Source of the DNA: Verrucomicrobiales bacterium
GTDB lineage: Bacteria > Verrucomicrobiota > Verrucomicrobiia > Limisphaerales > UBA9464
Direction of reading: 5' to 3'
Assembly: GCA_016793645.1 (NCBI GenBank)
Contig: JAEUHD010000311.1
Coordinates: 1-40,875 of the forward strand
DNA: 40,875 nt
Positions 19,125 to 27,319 of the stretch are shown here, in pieces. Position 1 is the stretch's first letter. Each line of letters starts with the position of its first letter. The notes beneath the pieces were generated by a model. It was not told the origin of the DNA. It ran no database searches and was given only the letters and a program-made list of their open reading frames with translations. Both the position numbers and the translations under genes were made by a program.

Positions 19125-19415
19125 TCACGCCACCTTCCTTGCCCCGACCTGCTCGACCAGGATGGTCTCCGCCAGTTTCGCGCTGAGTCCGAGACGGGCA
19201 TTGCAGACCTGGCACAGGACGTTGTTTTGCAGGGTGATCACCTTGACCCGTTGTTCTTCGCCGAAACCCATCTCGCGCAGCCGCTGATTCACCTCGGCGG
19301 TGGCCGTCAGCCGCTTGATGATCACCACGCAGCCCGCGCGCATCCGATTGAGCGGAAACAACGGGGCCGCCGCCTCATCGGGTGCTGCGCAGGGACTGGA
19401 TTTTCCGTCGGTCAA
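19125..19415 (-). CDS. Second FeoA-domain protein with a Cys pair
   Basis: A FeoA-type protein of about 96 aa with the TTG start at 19415. The domain spans LFPLNRMRAGCVVIIKRL, VNQRLREMGFGEEQRVKVITL and CNARLGLSAKLAETILVEQV. Unlike feoA1 it carries CQVC in the loop where the other copy has the GYNLSLR segment, so metal binding is conceivable. The start is uncertain: ATG at 19562 would give 145 aa but overlaps the divergent gene and adds unfamilied sequence; ATG at 19343 would cut off the first strand. It precedes the minisatellite, feoA1 and feoB on the same strand, so it probably opens the feo operon. Confidence 0.82.
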   Translation of the reverse strand: MTDGKSSPCAAPDEAAAPLFPLNRMRAGCVVIIKRLTATAEVNQRLREMGFGEEQRVKVITLQNNVLCQVCNARLGLSAKLAETILVEQVGARKVA

Positions 19416-19428
19416 TGAATCGACGGTA

Positions 19429-19446
19429 GGAATGTGCCTGCATTCC
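19429..19446. promoter_or_regulatory. 6-6-6 inverted repeat upstream of feoA2, candidate operator
   Basis: GGAATG, spacer TGCCTG, CATTCC: perfect arms, 14 bp upstream of the proposed feoA2 start and in the divergent gap with the FG-GAP/haem gene. It does not match the classical Fur box, so the regulator is unknown. Confidence 0.45.
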
Positions 19447-19599
19447 GGCAAGGAACCCTCTTGGTGGTGAATTGCGCTCCACTGTCGATGTCTTGCACCG
19501 CACACGAGCCCCCGGGCTTGTTCCCAGCGTCGCAATGTGGTGACTTGGGGCGTCCGCTGCATGGTTGATCCACGAATCCAGTTTGGCCGCCGGGCCGGC

Positions 19600-21180
19600 A
19601 TGGCCGGTGTCCTTCGGGCGTCGCCGTCCCGATGGGGGTGGATCCTGTTGGGGCTCGGCCTGCTCACCTCAGTCCGCGGGATTCTTTGGGGGGCCGAACC
19701 ACCGGTCCTGCAGGCGGCGGGCGACGCGGCCGCCGTCCTCCGCGGGGGACAATGGGCACGAACCTATTGTGTCACCTGTCACCTGTTCCCCGAACCCGAA
19801 GCCCTCGACCGGAACACCTGGTACCAGCAAATCCTGCCCCGGATGAAGTACCGTCTGGGGTTCTCGACGCCGGAACTGGAGCAAAGCCCCAACATTCGAA
19901 TTCTGCGGGAGAACAAGCGCATTCCGCTGCAACCGGTGATCACCGAGGATCAATGGTTGGACCTGGCGGCCTATTATCTGGCGAAGTCGCCGGAGAAGCC
20001 GCTGCCCCAGGATGCACCGCCTCCGATCGCCGTCGGGTTGCCGGGATTCCGGGTGGTGGTTCCGGATCTCCCGTTGCATCCGCCTTCCATTACGGCGGTG
20101 AAGATCCTGCCCGGCAGGGGTGCCCTCGCTGCGGATGCCGGCACGCGGAGCGTCCGGGTGGTCGGGGTCGATGGCCGCGCCGGGGCCTCGATGGGCGTCA
20201 GCAATGTCGTGGCTTCCTTCCGGGGCCTGCCGGAAGGGATCCTGACGGCGGGATTGGGCAGCTTCCTGCCGTCCGATGCCCCCGGCGGCGCCGTGTTCTG
20301 GCTGACCAACGCACCGGACTGGCACCGGGGACCCGACCGCATTTCCGGTCTGCCCAGAACCACCGATGCCAATGCGGCGGACCTCAACGGGGACGGACGG
20401 CTGGACTACGTGGTGAGCTGTTTTGGCAACAACGTGGGCCGGCTCTCGTGGTGGGAGGCCCGCGCGGACGGCACCCTGCAGGAGCACGAACTGTTTCCGC
20501 TGCCCGGAACCCTCCGCACGGAGATCCGTGACTTCAATGGCGACGGGCATCCGGATATCGCGGCCCTGGTGGCCCAGGAGACGGAGGCGATGTTTGTGTT
20601 CCTGGGCGATGGGCGCGGCGGTTTTGAGCGGACGACGGCTTTTCAACGGCCGCCCTATTGGGGGCACAGCTCCTTCCAGGTGGCGGATTTCAACGGCGAC
20701 GGCCGTCCGGATTTTCTCGTGACCAATGGCGATAATGGCGAGTTCTCCTCGCCCTCCAAGCGGTACCACGGGGTTCGGATCTATCTGGCGCAGGGGGGAG
20801 GGGTCTGGAAGGAGACGTATTTCTTTCCGCTGTTCGGAGCCTATCAGGCGGTCGTCCGCGATTTCGATGGGGATGGGGATCTGGACATCGGGGCGATTTC
20901 CTTTTTCCCCGACTACCAGCGATCCCCGCGCGGCAGCTTCGTCTACCTGTCCAGCGACGGATCCGGCCGGTTCCAGGCCAGCACCTTTGCGGAGAGCGCC
21001 ACCGGCCGCTGGCTGGCGCTCGATGCGGGGGATTTCGACGGGGATGGGGACGAGGACCTCCTGTTGGGATCGTACATCAAGGGGCCGACGCCCGTGCCTG
21101 CGGTGCTGATGGAGGCATGGGATGAGGCGGACCGTCCCCTGATCCTGCTGGAGAATATGCGGAGGTCGGGAAAGCCGTAG
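19600..21180 (+). CDS. Secreted FG-GAP/VCBS protein with one c-type haem motif
   Basis: A 526-aa exported protein from the ATG at 19600, chosen because it puts the signal peptide (RWGWILLGLGLLTSVRG) at the N-terminus; ATG 19561 and GTG 19537 are in frame upstream. Residues 57-61 are CVTCH, a haem-c attachment motif, followed by FPEPEALDR and later a helical cytochrome-like stretch to about residue 135. The rest is a beta-propeller with at least five Asp-rich calcium-type loops (DLNGDGRLDY, DFNGDGHPDIA, DFNGDGRPDFL, DFDGDGDLDIG, DFDGDGDEDLL). Function unknown; it may be an extracellular redox or binding protein. The GT4 gene follows after 13 bp. Confidence 0.87.
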   Translation: MAGVLRASPSRWGWILLGLGLLTSVRGILWGAEPPVLQAAGDAAAVLRGGQWARTYCVTCHLFPEPEALDRNTWYQQILPRMKYRLGFSTPELEQSPNIRILRENKRIPLQPVITEDQWLDLAAYYLAKSPEKPLPQDAPPPIAVGLPGFRVVVPDLPLHPPSITAVKILPGRGALAADAGTRSVRVVGVDGRAGASMGVSNVVASFRGLPEGILTAGLGSFLPSDAPGGAVFWLTNAPDWHRGPDRISGLPRTTDANAADLNGDGRLDYVVSCFGNNVGRLSWWEARADGTLQEHELFPLPGTLRTEIRDFNGDGHPDIAALVAQETEAMFVFLGDGRGGFERTTAFQRPPYWGHSSFQVADFNGDGRPDFLVTNGDNGEFSSPSKRYHGVRIYLAQGGGVWKETYFFPLFGAYQAVVRDFDGDGDLDIGAISFFPDYQRSPRGSFVYLSSDGSGRFQASTFAESATGRWLALDAGDFDGDGDEDLLLGSYIKGPTPVPAVLMEAWDEADRPLILLENMRRSGKP

Positions 21181-21193
21181 GGGGAGGACGACT

Positions 21194-22354
21194 TTGAAGC
21201 TCCTGGTGTTCGCCCACGTTCCGCCGCCGCATCATGGCCAGAGCCAGATGGTGCAATATCTGGTGGACGGATTCCGGGGGCGTCCGGAACTCGGGATCGA
21301 AGTCGTTCACGTGGACGCGCGGTTGTCGGGTGACCTCCAGGACGTCGGCTCGGCCCGGGGCGGAAAGGTGCTTCAGTTGCTCAGGTACTGCGGTCAGGCC
21401 CTCGTGGCGCGGATTCGCACCGGCGTAGGGACCTTGTATTACATTCCAAGTCCGCCCAAGCGCACGCCCCTGGTGCGGGACTGGATGGTATTCCTGCTGC
21501 TGCGTCCGTGGTTTCGCCATGTGGTGTTCCACTGGGAGGCGGCGGGACTTGGGGAATGGCTGGAGACGCAGGCGCGTCCGTGGGAGCGGAGGCTGAGCCG
21601 GGCGCTGCTGGGGAAGCCGGCGCTTTCCGTGGTGCTGGCGGAGACCAACCGGCGGGACGCGGAGGTGTTGTCGTCACGGAGGACGAGCGTGGTGCACAAT
21701 GCCCTGAAGGATCCGTGTCCGGACTTTGTGGGGGACCTTGAACCCCGTCGTCGGGCGCGGTGGACGGAGCTTCGCGAGCGCGGGGGGGAGGTTCGGGTCC
21801 TGTTTCTGGCGCTGTGTTCCCGGGACAAGGGACTGTTGGATGCGATGGAGGCGGTGGCGCAGGCGAATGCCGCGGCGGCGCAAGGCCCGGGTCCTGCCCT
21901 GAAGTTTCGGCTCACCGTTGCCGGCGCCTTTCCCGATCCGGGAATTGAACAGGAGTTTCGCGAATGGTGCGGGCGGCCCGGACGGGAGGGGATGGTGACC
22001 CATGTCGGGTTTTTGTCGGGTGCGGACAAGGATGCGGCGTGGCGGGCGGCGGACGTTTTTTTGTTTCCGACCTACTATGCGAACGAGGGCCAGCCGGTGA
22101 GCCTGATCGAGGCGATGGCCTATGGGGTTCCCGCGGTGACAACCCGGTGGCGGGGGATCCCGGAGATGCTGCCCGCGGGGTATCCCGGATTGGTGGAACC
22201 GAAGGATCCCGCGGCGCAGGCCGGGGCACTCCTGGCGCTGGCGACGTCGGGGGTGGGACTGGAATTGCGACGCGAGTATGAGCGTCGGTTCACGCTGGAC
22301 CGCTATCTGGAGGGAATGGCGTCGGCCATCCGCGCGATTCCGGGGCGGTCCTGA
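21194..22354 (+). CDS. Glycosyltransferase, GT4 family
   Basis: A 386-aa GT-B fold enzyme. The N-terminal domain begins KLLVFAHVPPPHHGQSQMV; the C-terminal donor-binding domain has FLALCSRDKGLLDAMEA and the signature EGQPVSLIEAMAYG (298-311) with Glu298 and Glu306 in the E-x7-E arrangement, followed by GVPAVTTRWRGIPEM. The start is TTG at 21194, supported by GGGGGAGG ending about six bases before it, the clearest ribosome binding site in the window. Substrates unknown; probably surface polysaccharide. It shares an operon with the FG-GAP/haem gene and converges on the next gene with a 21-bp gap. Confidence 0.92.
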   Translation: MKLLVFAHVPPPHHGQSQMVQYLVDGFRGRPELGIEVVHVDARLSGDLQDVGSARGGKVLQLLRYCGQALVARIRTGVGTLYYIPSPPKRTPLVRDWMVFLLLRPWFRHVVFHWEAAGLGEWLETQARPWERRLSRALLGKPALSVVLAETNRRDAEVLSSRRTSVVHNALKDPCPDFVGDLEPRRRARWTELRERGGEVRVLFLALCSRDKGLLDAMEAVAQANAAAAQGPGPALKFRLTVAGAFPDPGIEQEFREWCGRPGREGMVTHVGFLSGADKDAAWRAADVFLFPTYYANEGQPVSLIEAMAYGVPAVTTRWRGIPEMLPAGYPGLVEPKDPAAQAGALLALATSGVGLELRREYERRFTLDRYLEGMASAIRAIPGRS

Positions 22355-22375
22355 TCTGCCAGGTCGAAGGATGGT

Positions 22376-24862
22376 TCAGGGTGCAACCGTCCTGACCCGG
22401 AAGAAGGCCGGGAGCATGGAGGCGGGTACCTGAAGGTCCACGGTCCGATCCGTGGCGGGGAAGGTCCGCTCCGTGCCGGGCACATAAACCGGGGACCAGC
22501 CGTCACGAGCGAGGTCCGGGCAGCGTTCCAGTTGCAGGGCCCGGTTGGCGGGCTGGGTCAGGTGAAGGCGGGCGCTGTCGGTTTCCAGGGAGCCGGCGAA
22601 CCGGATCGGAGTCTCCACGGGCCGGTCCGCGGTGGAAAGGATCCAGGACTGGAGAAGGGCGGCGCCCCGGGGGTCGGCCAGGTTTGACGCCAGGGGCGGC
22701 ATCTGGCTGGTGCCCCGCGTGGAGAGTCGCCGCAGCAGGACGGAATGGGTGGGATCGCCCGGAGCGATCACCCGGTTGGAGGAGTCTCCGAGGAGATTCA
22801 GGAGGACGCCCCCCAGCAGCCCGGCATTCTCGGTCGGAATTGCGAAGCGGGCATCAAACGTTCCGAGGCCGGCGCCACCGGGTTGGTGGCAGAAGGAGCA
22901 GTTCGCCGACAGGTAGGACCGCGCCCTCCATTCGAGGCTGGCGCTGGTGTCGTCGAGGGCGGCGTATTGGAGCAGTGGTTGGAAGGCGATGGGGCCGTTG
23001 GTGACGTAACCGGAGGCAATCCAGGCGCCGATTTGGTTTGTCCGGACACCGTTCCAGTCGATGTCGCGATTGAGTTGGGCGGTGTCGAATCCGAGTGCGA
23101 ATCCTGCGCGGCGATTGTGGCAGCTCAGGCACTCCGAGCGGCTGGGGTAATGCCAGCGCTGGGTGACGCGGCTCCCGTCGATCCACCGCTCGACGTCCTC
23201 GTCCTGTCCGGACTCCGAAACCAGGGTCGCATTCGTCGCGGAGTTCCACCGGTAGGTGACTCCGTAGATTCCGTCCGCCTGCTTCACCAGGAAACGGGTT
23301 TCCATCCGTCGTGAGGACTCGGGAACGCCGTTGGTGATCTCGAGATCAAAGTGCTTGATCCAGACCGTTCCCGTCGGGAGGTCCCAGCCGCCCGAGGCCT
23401 TGAAGCCGAGCTTCCCCTCGACGTTCGGAATGGAGAACCAGCGGCGCTTCCGGGCGTCGTCGGACCAGAACGGGTGGTTCACCTCGTACGGAACCACGCC
23501 GGCCTCCGGGGTCAGCGTGGGGAGGTCGGCGAAGGCGCCGGTTTCCGCCAGCGTCGGCGGGATGGGATCCCCGGAAAAGACGGCGGAATGCTCCAGTCGG
23601 AGGAGGCGGGATCGCTCCAGTTCCGACAACCACGCGTCGCCATTGATGGGATCCGAGGCGAAGTCGGTGATGGCCGGCTGATACAGGGACAGGCCGGCAA
23701 TCGCTCCGACGCCCTGGTTGTTGACCCGGATGGCGCCGACCCAGCCATATCCGTGGTCTGCGAGCAGGTAGGCACCCCAGAGTTCCGGGAGCCGGGTGCC
23801 CCGGTATATGACGCCGCCGATTACGCAGGGGCCGATCGTGTGGATGTACGAAAAAATCGGGGGGACGTAGCCGTAGACCGGATTCACGAAGAAGTCCGGG
23901 GGTACGGCCCCCGGCAGGATTCCGTCACCCGGCCCCTCCTTGGCCGGCCACCCGTGATTGGCCCCGGGTAGGGTGACGAACACTGACTCGAAGGTGTCCT
24001 TTCCGACATCCCCGACCCAAAGCGCCCGGGTTTCCGGGTCGTAGGTGAGCCGGAAGGGTTCGCGGAGTCCCACCGAGTAGAATTCAGTCCGCACCTGGGA
24101 GGGATCGACCGGGCCCCCGAGAAACTGGGTCGCGCCCACGTAGGGATTCCCGGGGGGAATCCAGTAATTCCCGAGGACGGAAGGGTGGGGGTTCGGAGCC
24201 AGGGACTCCGGCCGATGGTCCACGTCGATCCGCAGCACCGCGGAGAAGAGGCCCCCGTCGATCCGCTGCGAATTGGATATGGGATCGAATCCATCGCCGA
24301 TGCTGGCGTGGAGATATCCGTTCGCGCCGAACTTCAGGTCGCCCCCAAGATGGTCGAGGGAAAAGTAAGGCTGGCGAATCATGACGATCTCCGGAATGCC
24401 GGCGGGAAGCAGGGTGTCCGGCGCGAGGCGAACCTCCGAAATCTGCACATACTTCTGGGCGGTGGCGTCGCCGGGGATCCGGGCCGTGCGGAATAGAAAA
24501 ACGCGTCCGTTGGACCCGAAGTCGGGGTGGGGCTCCACCGCGAGCAATCCCTCATTGGGGCCCAGGGCGGTGGACTCCGTGAGGTCCAAAAGAACCGTCC
24601 GGCTGGGAGCGGACCGATTGGTGACCGCCACCAAACGTCCATCCTGTTCCGCGACCAGGATGGCGTTGGTGTTTCCCGGTGGAAACGCGAGTGACGTGGG
24701 GCGGTTGAAGGTCACGCCCAACGGATCGACCAGCGTGTAGCCGAAATTTCCCGGCGTCTGGGGCAGGTCCAACGTCGTGTTGGGGACCCTCACCCAGGGG
24801 TCCGCCTTGGAAACAGCCAACAAGGCCGTCAACCCCAGTCCCAAGGCCAATCGCTTAATCAT
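22376..24862 (-). CDS. Secreted glucose/sorbosone dehydrogenase-like propeller with dihaem cytochrome region
   Basis: An 828-aa exported protein. After a signal peptide (MIKRLALGLGLTALLAVSKA) comes a six-bladed sugar-dehydrogenase-type propeller at about residues 25-430 (GLLAVEPHPDFGSNGRVFLF, GGDLKFGANGYLHASIGDG, YSVGLREPFRLTYD, LWVGDVG, GANHGWP), then a domain with CLSCH (578-582) and CSFCH (655-659), two haem-c sites, with MPPLAS as possible axial methionine. The C-terminal 75 residues form a short beta domain ending PAFFRVRTVAP. This fits a conserved fusion family of unknown substrate. Start ATG 24862 with GAAGG just upstream. The upstream 157 bp has no gene. Confidence 0.9.
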   Translation of the reverse strand: MIKRLALGLGLTALLAVSKADPWVRVPNTTLDLPQTPGNFGYTLVDPLGVTFNRPTSLAFPPGNTNAILVAEQDGRLVAVTNRSAPSRTVLLDLTESTALGPNEGLLAVEPHPDFGSNGRVFLFRTARIPGDATAQKYVQISEVRLAPDTLLPAGIPEIVMIRQPYFSLDHLGGDLKFGANGYLHASIGDGFDPISNSQRIDGGLFSAVLRIDVDHRPESLAPNPHPSVLGNYWIPPGNPYVGATQFLGGPVDPSQVRTEFYSVGLREPFRLTYDPETRALWVGDVGKDTFESVFVTLPGANHGWPAKEGPGDGILPGAVPPDFFVNPVYGYVPPIFSYIHTIGPCVIGGVIYRGTRLPELWGAYLLADHGYGWVGAIRVNNQGVGAIAGLSLYQPAITDFASDPINGDAWLSELERSRLLRLEHSAVFSGDPIPPTLAETGAFADLPTLTPEAGVVPYEVNHPFWSDDARKRRWFSIPNVEGKLGFKASGGWDLPTGTVWIKHFDLEITNGVPESSRRMETRFLVKQADGIYGVTYRWNSATNATLVSESGQDEDVERWIDGSRVTQRWHYPSRSECLSCHNRRAGFALGFDTAQLNRDIDWNGVRTNQIGAWIASGYVTNGPIAFQPLLQYAALDDTSASLEWRARSYLSANCSFCHQPGGAGLGTFDARFAIPTENAGLLGGVLLNLLGDSSNRVIAPGDPTHSVLLRRLSTRGTSQMPPLASNLADPRGAALLQSWILSTADRPVETPIRFAGSLETDSARLHLTQPANRALQLERCPDLARDGWSPVYVPGTERTFPATDRTVDLQVPASMLPAFFRVRTVAP

Positions 24863-25019
24863 AACCTTCAATTGGTAGCAACAGAGATGCCACCCATGCA
24901 ACGACCACCTTGGTACTTGCGTTCATGGAAATTCTGGCATCCATGCGAGAGGAGAATGGGCCGGCCCTAGGGTTATCTCAAACCGGAGGCCATGGGTTCC
25001 GGGAGGGGGCCGGAGGGCC

Positions 25020-26216
25020 CTACAGGTACCCGCGGCGCAGGGCGTGCCCGGGAGCGAGTCTCGCAATGAGGGCGTACGGAATCCGTTCGCCGGGATGAGT
25101 GCGCCGCGCGGCGGTGCCGGATGCGGATATTCGCGGGAGTGCCGCCAGGTGCTGCAGGAAGGATGCGAAGGTCTTTCCGTAGGCGTCCCCCGTGTGAGCC
25201 AGCATTCCATCCCGTGCGCGACTCCGGAGCTGGACGCGCGCCGGCATCCCGAGGGATTGGATCCAACCCAGCGTACGCGCGGCGGCGTCGAGATCGGCGG
25301 CCGGATACACGAGTTCCGGGGCGATCCGCCCCGTGTAGTCCCGTCCGCCGCAGGGAACGTCGGGAAACACGGGCACGACGCCCCGGCTCATGGCCTCCAG
25401 CATCGCGATGGGGAGGCCTTCATAGTCGCTGGTAAAGAGGATGGCGTCCCAGTCGGCGAGCACCTTCCAGTAGGCATCGCCGGAGAGCGCGCCGTGAAAA
25501 AGGGTGCGGATGCCCCGGGCGGCGAGCGTCTTCTCCAGACTTCCGCGCTCGGGGCCGTCCCCGAGGAACTCCCATCGATGCGGCACACCTGCCGCCCGGA
25601 GGGCCTCGGCGATTCCGGGGATGCGATCCACCCGCTTCTGCTGGTTCCGGATCCGCCCGCAGTACCCGACGACGAGTTCGCCGGGGGGGCGATCCCACGA
25701 CCCCGGTGTCTCCGGCGGAGGATCCACCGGGACGGGCAGCAGGGCGATGCGTTCGCCCGCCAATGGGGGAAGCCGTGATGCGGTGAGTTCGGCACTGGAC
25801 GCACTGATGCACAGCATGCCGTCCACGGCGCCCCGGATGGTTTGGAGCACCGGTTCCGTCCCTTCCCATTGGGAATGGATCACCCCGACCCGGCGTCCGG
25901 CGCCATCGAGGTCGGCGGCCGTGGGCAGTCCCCACAGGTCGTGATAGGTCCAAATGCGGCCATCGTCGGTGAAGCCCGGAGGGAGGGTCCGGAGACGTCG
26001 TCGCAGGGTGCGTCCGGAATGAAACCATCGGAGTCCGAGTCCGAAAACCGGGCGTCCCGAGGCTTCCGGTCCGAACGGGCCGCGCTCGAACCAGACGGTC
26101 GCGGACGAGGAAACCTCCCGGTCCCCATCCCGCTTCAGGTGGCGTCGGATCAGGGTCTGGACGCCTCCCAGCGACCGCAGGTGGGTGCATGCATGGACGA
26201 CGGAGACGGGAGGCAT
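25020..26216 (-). CDS. Glycosyltransferase, GT4-like
   Basis: A 398-aa GT-B enzyme. N-terminal SVVHACTHLRSLGGVQTL includes the glycine-rich acceptor loop; the C-terminal domain begins ELVVGYCGRIRNQQKRVDRI and has WEFLGDGPERGSLE, LFHGALSGDAYWKVLADWDA and the donor motif SDYEGLPIAMLEAMSRG. I took the ATG at 26216; open sequence further upstream is Pro/Arg-rich and covers the 50-bp gap to the FkbM gene. With the FkbM methyltransferase upstream on the same strand this suggests a small surface-glycan unit. Substrate unknown. Confidence 0.9.
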   Translation of the reverse strand: MPPVSVVHACTHLRSLGGVQTLIRRHLKRDGDREVSSSATVWFERGPFGPEASGRPVFGLGLRWFHSGRTLRRRLRTLPPGFTDDGRIWTYHDLWGLPTAADLDGAGRRVGVIHSQWEGTEPVLQTIRGAVDGMLCISASSAELTASRLPPLAGERIALLPVPVDPPPETPGSWDRPPGELVVGYCGRIRNQQKRVDRIPGIAEALRAAGVPHRWEFLGDGPERGSLEKTLAARGIRTLFHGALSGDAYWKVLADWDAILFTSDYEGLPIAMLEAMSRGVVPVFPDVPCGGRDYTGRIAPELVYPAADLDAAARTLGWIQSLGMPARVQLRSRARDGMLAHTGDAYGKTFASFLQHLAALPRISASGTAARRTHPGERIPYALIARLAPGHALRRGYL

Positions 26217-26266
26217 GACGTTGGGGCCGGGAAAAGGGCGGCGCCTGCGGTTCCTTCGGACCGGGA

Positions 26267-27175
26267 TCAGGAAATCAACAGGACGTCCGTAAACTCCGCG
26301 TTCTTGAGGCGTCCCACCAGCGTGGAGAGGTTCCGCACGGGTTCCGGCGGGGCGCCAATTCCGGTTTCGGGAATAAAATGGGTGAAGTGGCGTTCGCAGG
26401 ATCGGAGGAATGCCTCCACGCCCCCGTGACAGGCGAGGCCCTTGGGCCAGATTTCCACCCAGAGCGGGGTTTTCCCGCGCCAAAGGGCGGCTCCCGACTC
26501 AATCACCCGGGTCTCAAATCCCTGGGTGTCCGAGACCACGAGGGCGACGTCGCCCGGAGCGATCCCCTGGGACGCCAACAGGTCGGTCAGGGGCAGGGTT
26601 TTCACTTCGTGAACGGCGCGGGTGTAGTCCTGTCCGTCAAAGCCGAGACGTGCGCCCCCGCTTTCCAATTCGCTGTTGCCCGGGTCACCGGCGGAAACCA
26701 GCCGTGCCGTTCCGGAAGCGTCGGAAATGGCGACGTCGCAGCAGGTGATCCGGTCCTGAAGCCCGTTTTGCCGGACGTTGCGGACGAGCCGGGCAAAGGT
26801 CTCGGGATTGGGTTCGACGGCAAGGATGCGTTTGCCGGTCCGGGACAGCGGGAGAACGAGATCGCCCAGATTGGCGCCCACATTGACAAGCACGGGGCGC
26901 GTGAACCGCCCCTGGGCGGCGAGCCACGAGGTCACCTCCTCCAGGCGTGCGTCCTGATAGTGATCGGTGGTGAAGATCAACTCGGTGATGCTGCAGGAGG
27001 TGGATCCCGTCCAGGTGAAGCCATTGCGCTGAAACGTGGTCTCCCGTTGGAACAACCCGAGGCTCCGCCAATGCAGTTGCCGCCGCGCAAAGGCCTGCCG
27101 CGCGGGGTCGCCCGAGATCGTGGACCCGGCCCATTGCCGAAGCCCCACCGCAAACGCCTTGAGTCGCCGGTACAT
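26267..27175 (-). CDS. FkbM family methyltransferase
   Basis: A 302-aa class I SAM methyltransferase. SAM site VNVGANLGDLVLPL from residue 97, acidic strand-2 end AVEPNPETF from 119, then CCDVAISDASG and, near the C-terminus, VVSDTQGFETRVIESG and WVEIWP, which is the FkbM pattern (O-methylation of sugars or natural products). The ATG at 27175 has GGGGAAG about eight bases upstream. It is divergent from the TPR gene across 144 bp and followed by a glycosyltransferase after 50 bp. Confidence 0.9.
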   Translation of the reverse strand: MYRRLKAFAVGLRQWAGSTISGDPARQAFARRQLHWRSLGLFQRETTFQRNGFTWTGSTSCSITELIFTTDHYQDARLEEVTSWLAAQGRFTRPVLVNVGANLGDLVLPLSRTGKRILAVEPNPETFARLVRNVRQNGLQDRITCCDVAISDASGTARLVSAGDPGNSELESGGARLGFDGQDYTRAVHEVKTLPLTDLLASQGIAPGDVALVVSDTQGFETRVIESGAALWRGKTPLWVEIWPKGLACHGGVEAFLRSCERHFTHFIPETGIGAPPEPVRNLSTLVGRLKNAEFTDVLLIS

Positions 27176-27260
27176 CGTGTCGCTTCCCCGTTTCCGGAGG
27201 CGCGGACGATAGGGGCGGCGCGGGCTTCGGGGAAGTCTGGAGGTTTCCATGCAGGACGCC

Positions 27261-27309
27261 ACCTGACGCACCTGACGCATTGAAGAGGTTGGTCCGGGTC
27301 CTGTAGACT
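27261..27309 (+). promoter_or_regulatory. Possible promoter and tandem 9-bp repeat upstream of the TPR gene
   Basis: ACCTGACGC occurs twice in tandem (27261-27269, 27270-27278), abutting a -35-like TTGAAG (27280-27285), an 18-base spacer and a -10-like TAGACT (27304-27309). The boxes match the sigma-70 consensus at four of six positions each. The tandem repeat is in the place of an activator site. Confidence 0.4.
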
Positions 27310-27319
27310 TCCCGGTGGA

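Noticed and set aside
18934-19215. Minus-strand frames across the heptamer array giving periodic peptides such as HWSLVTG
   Set aside because: Every frame is open because the repeat lacks stops; periodic translation of a minisatellite, not a gene. Also not CRISPR: no spacers.
19560-19563. CATG shared by possible starts of the second feoA (minus) and the FG-GAP gene (plus)
   Set aside because: Two divergent genes starting on the same four bases would need promoters inside each other; better starts exist at 19415 (TTG) and 19600 (ATG).
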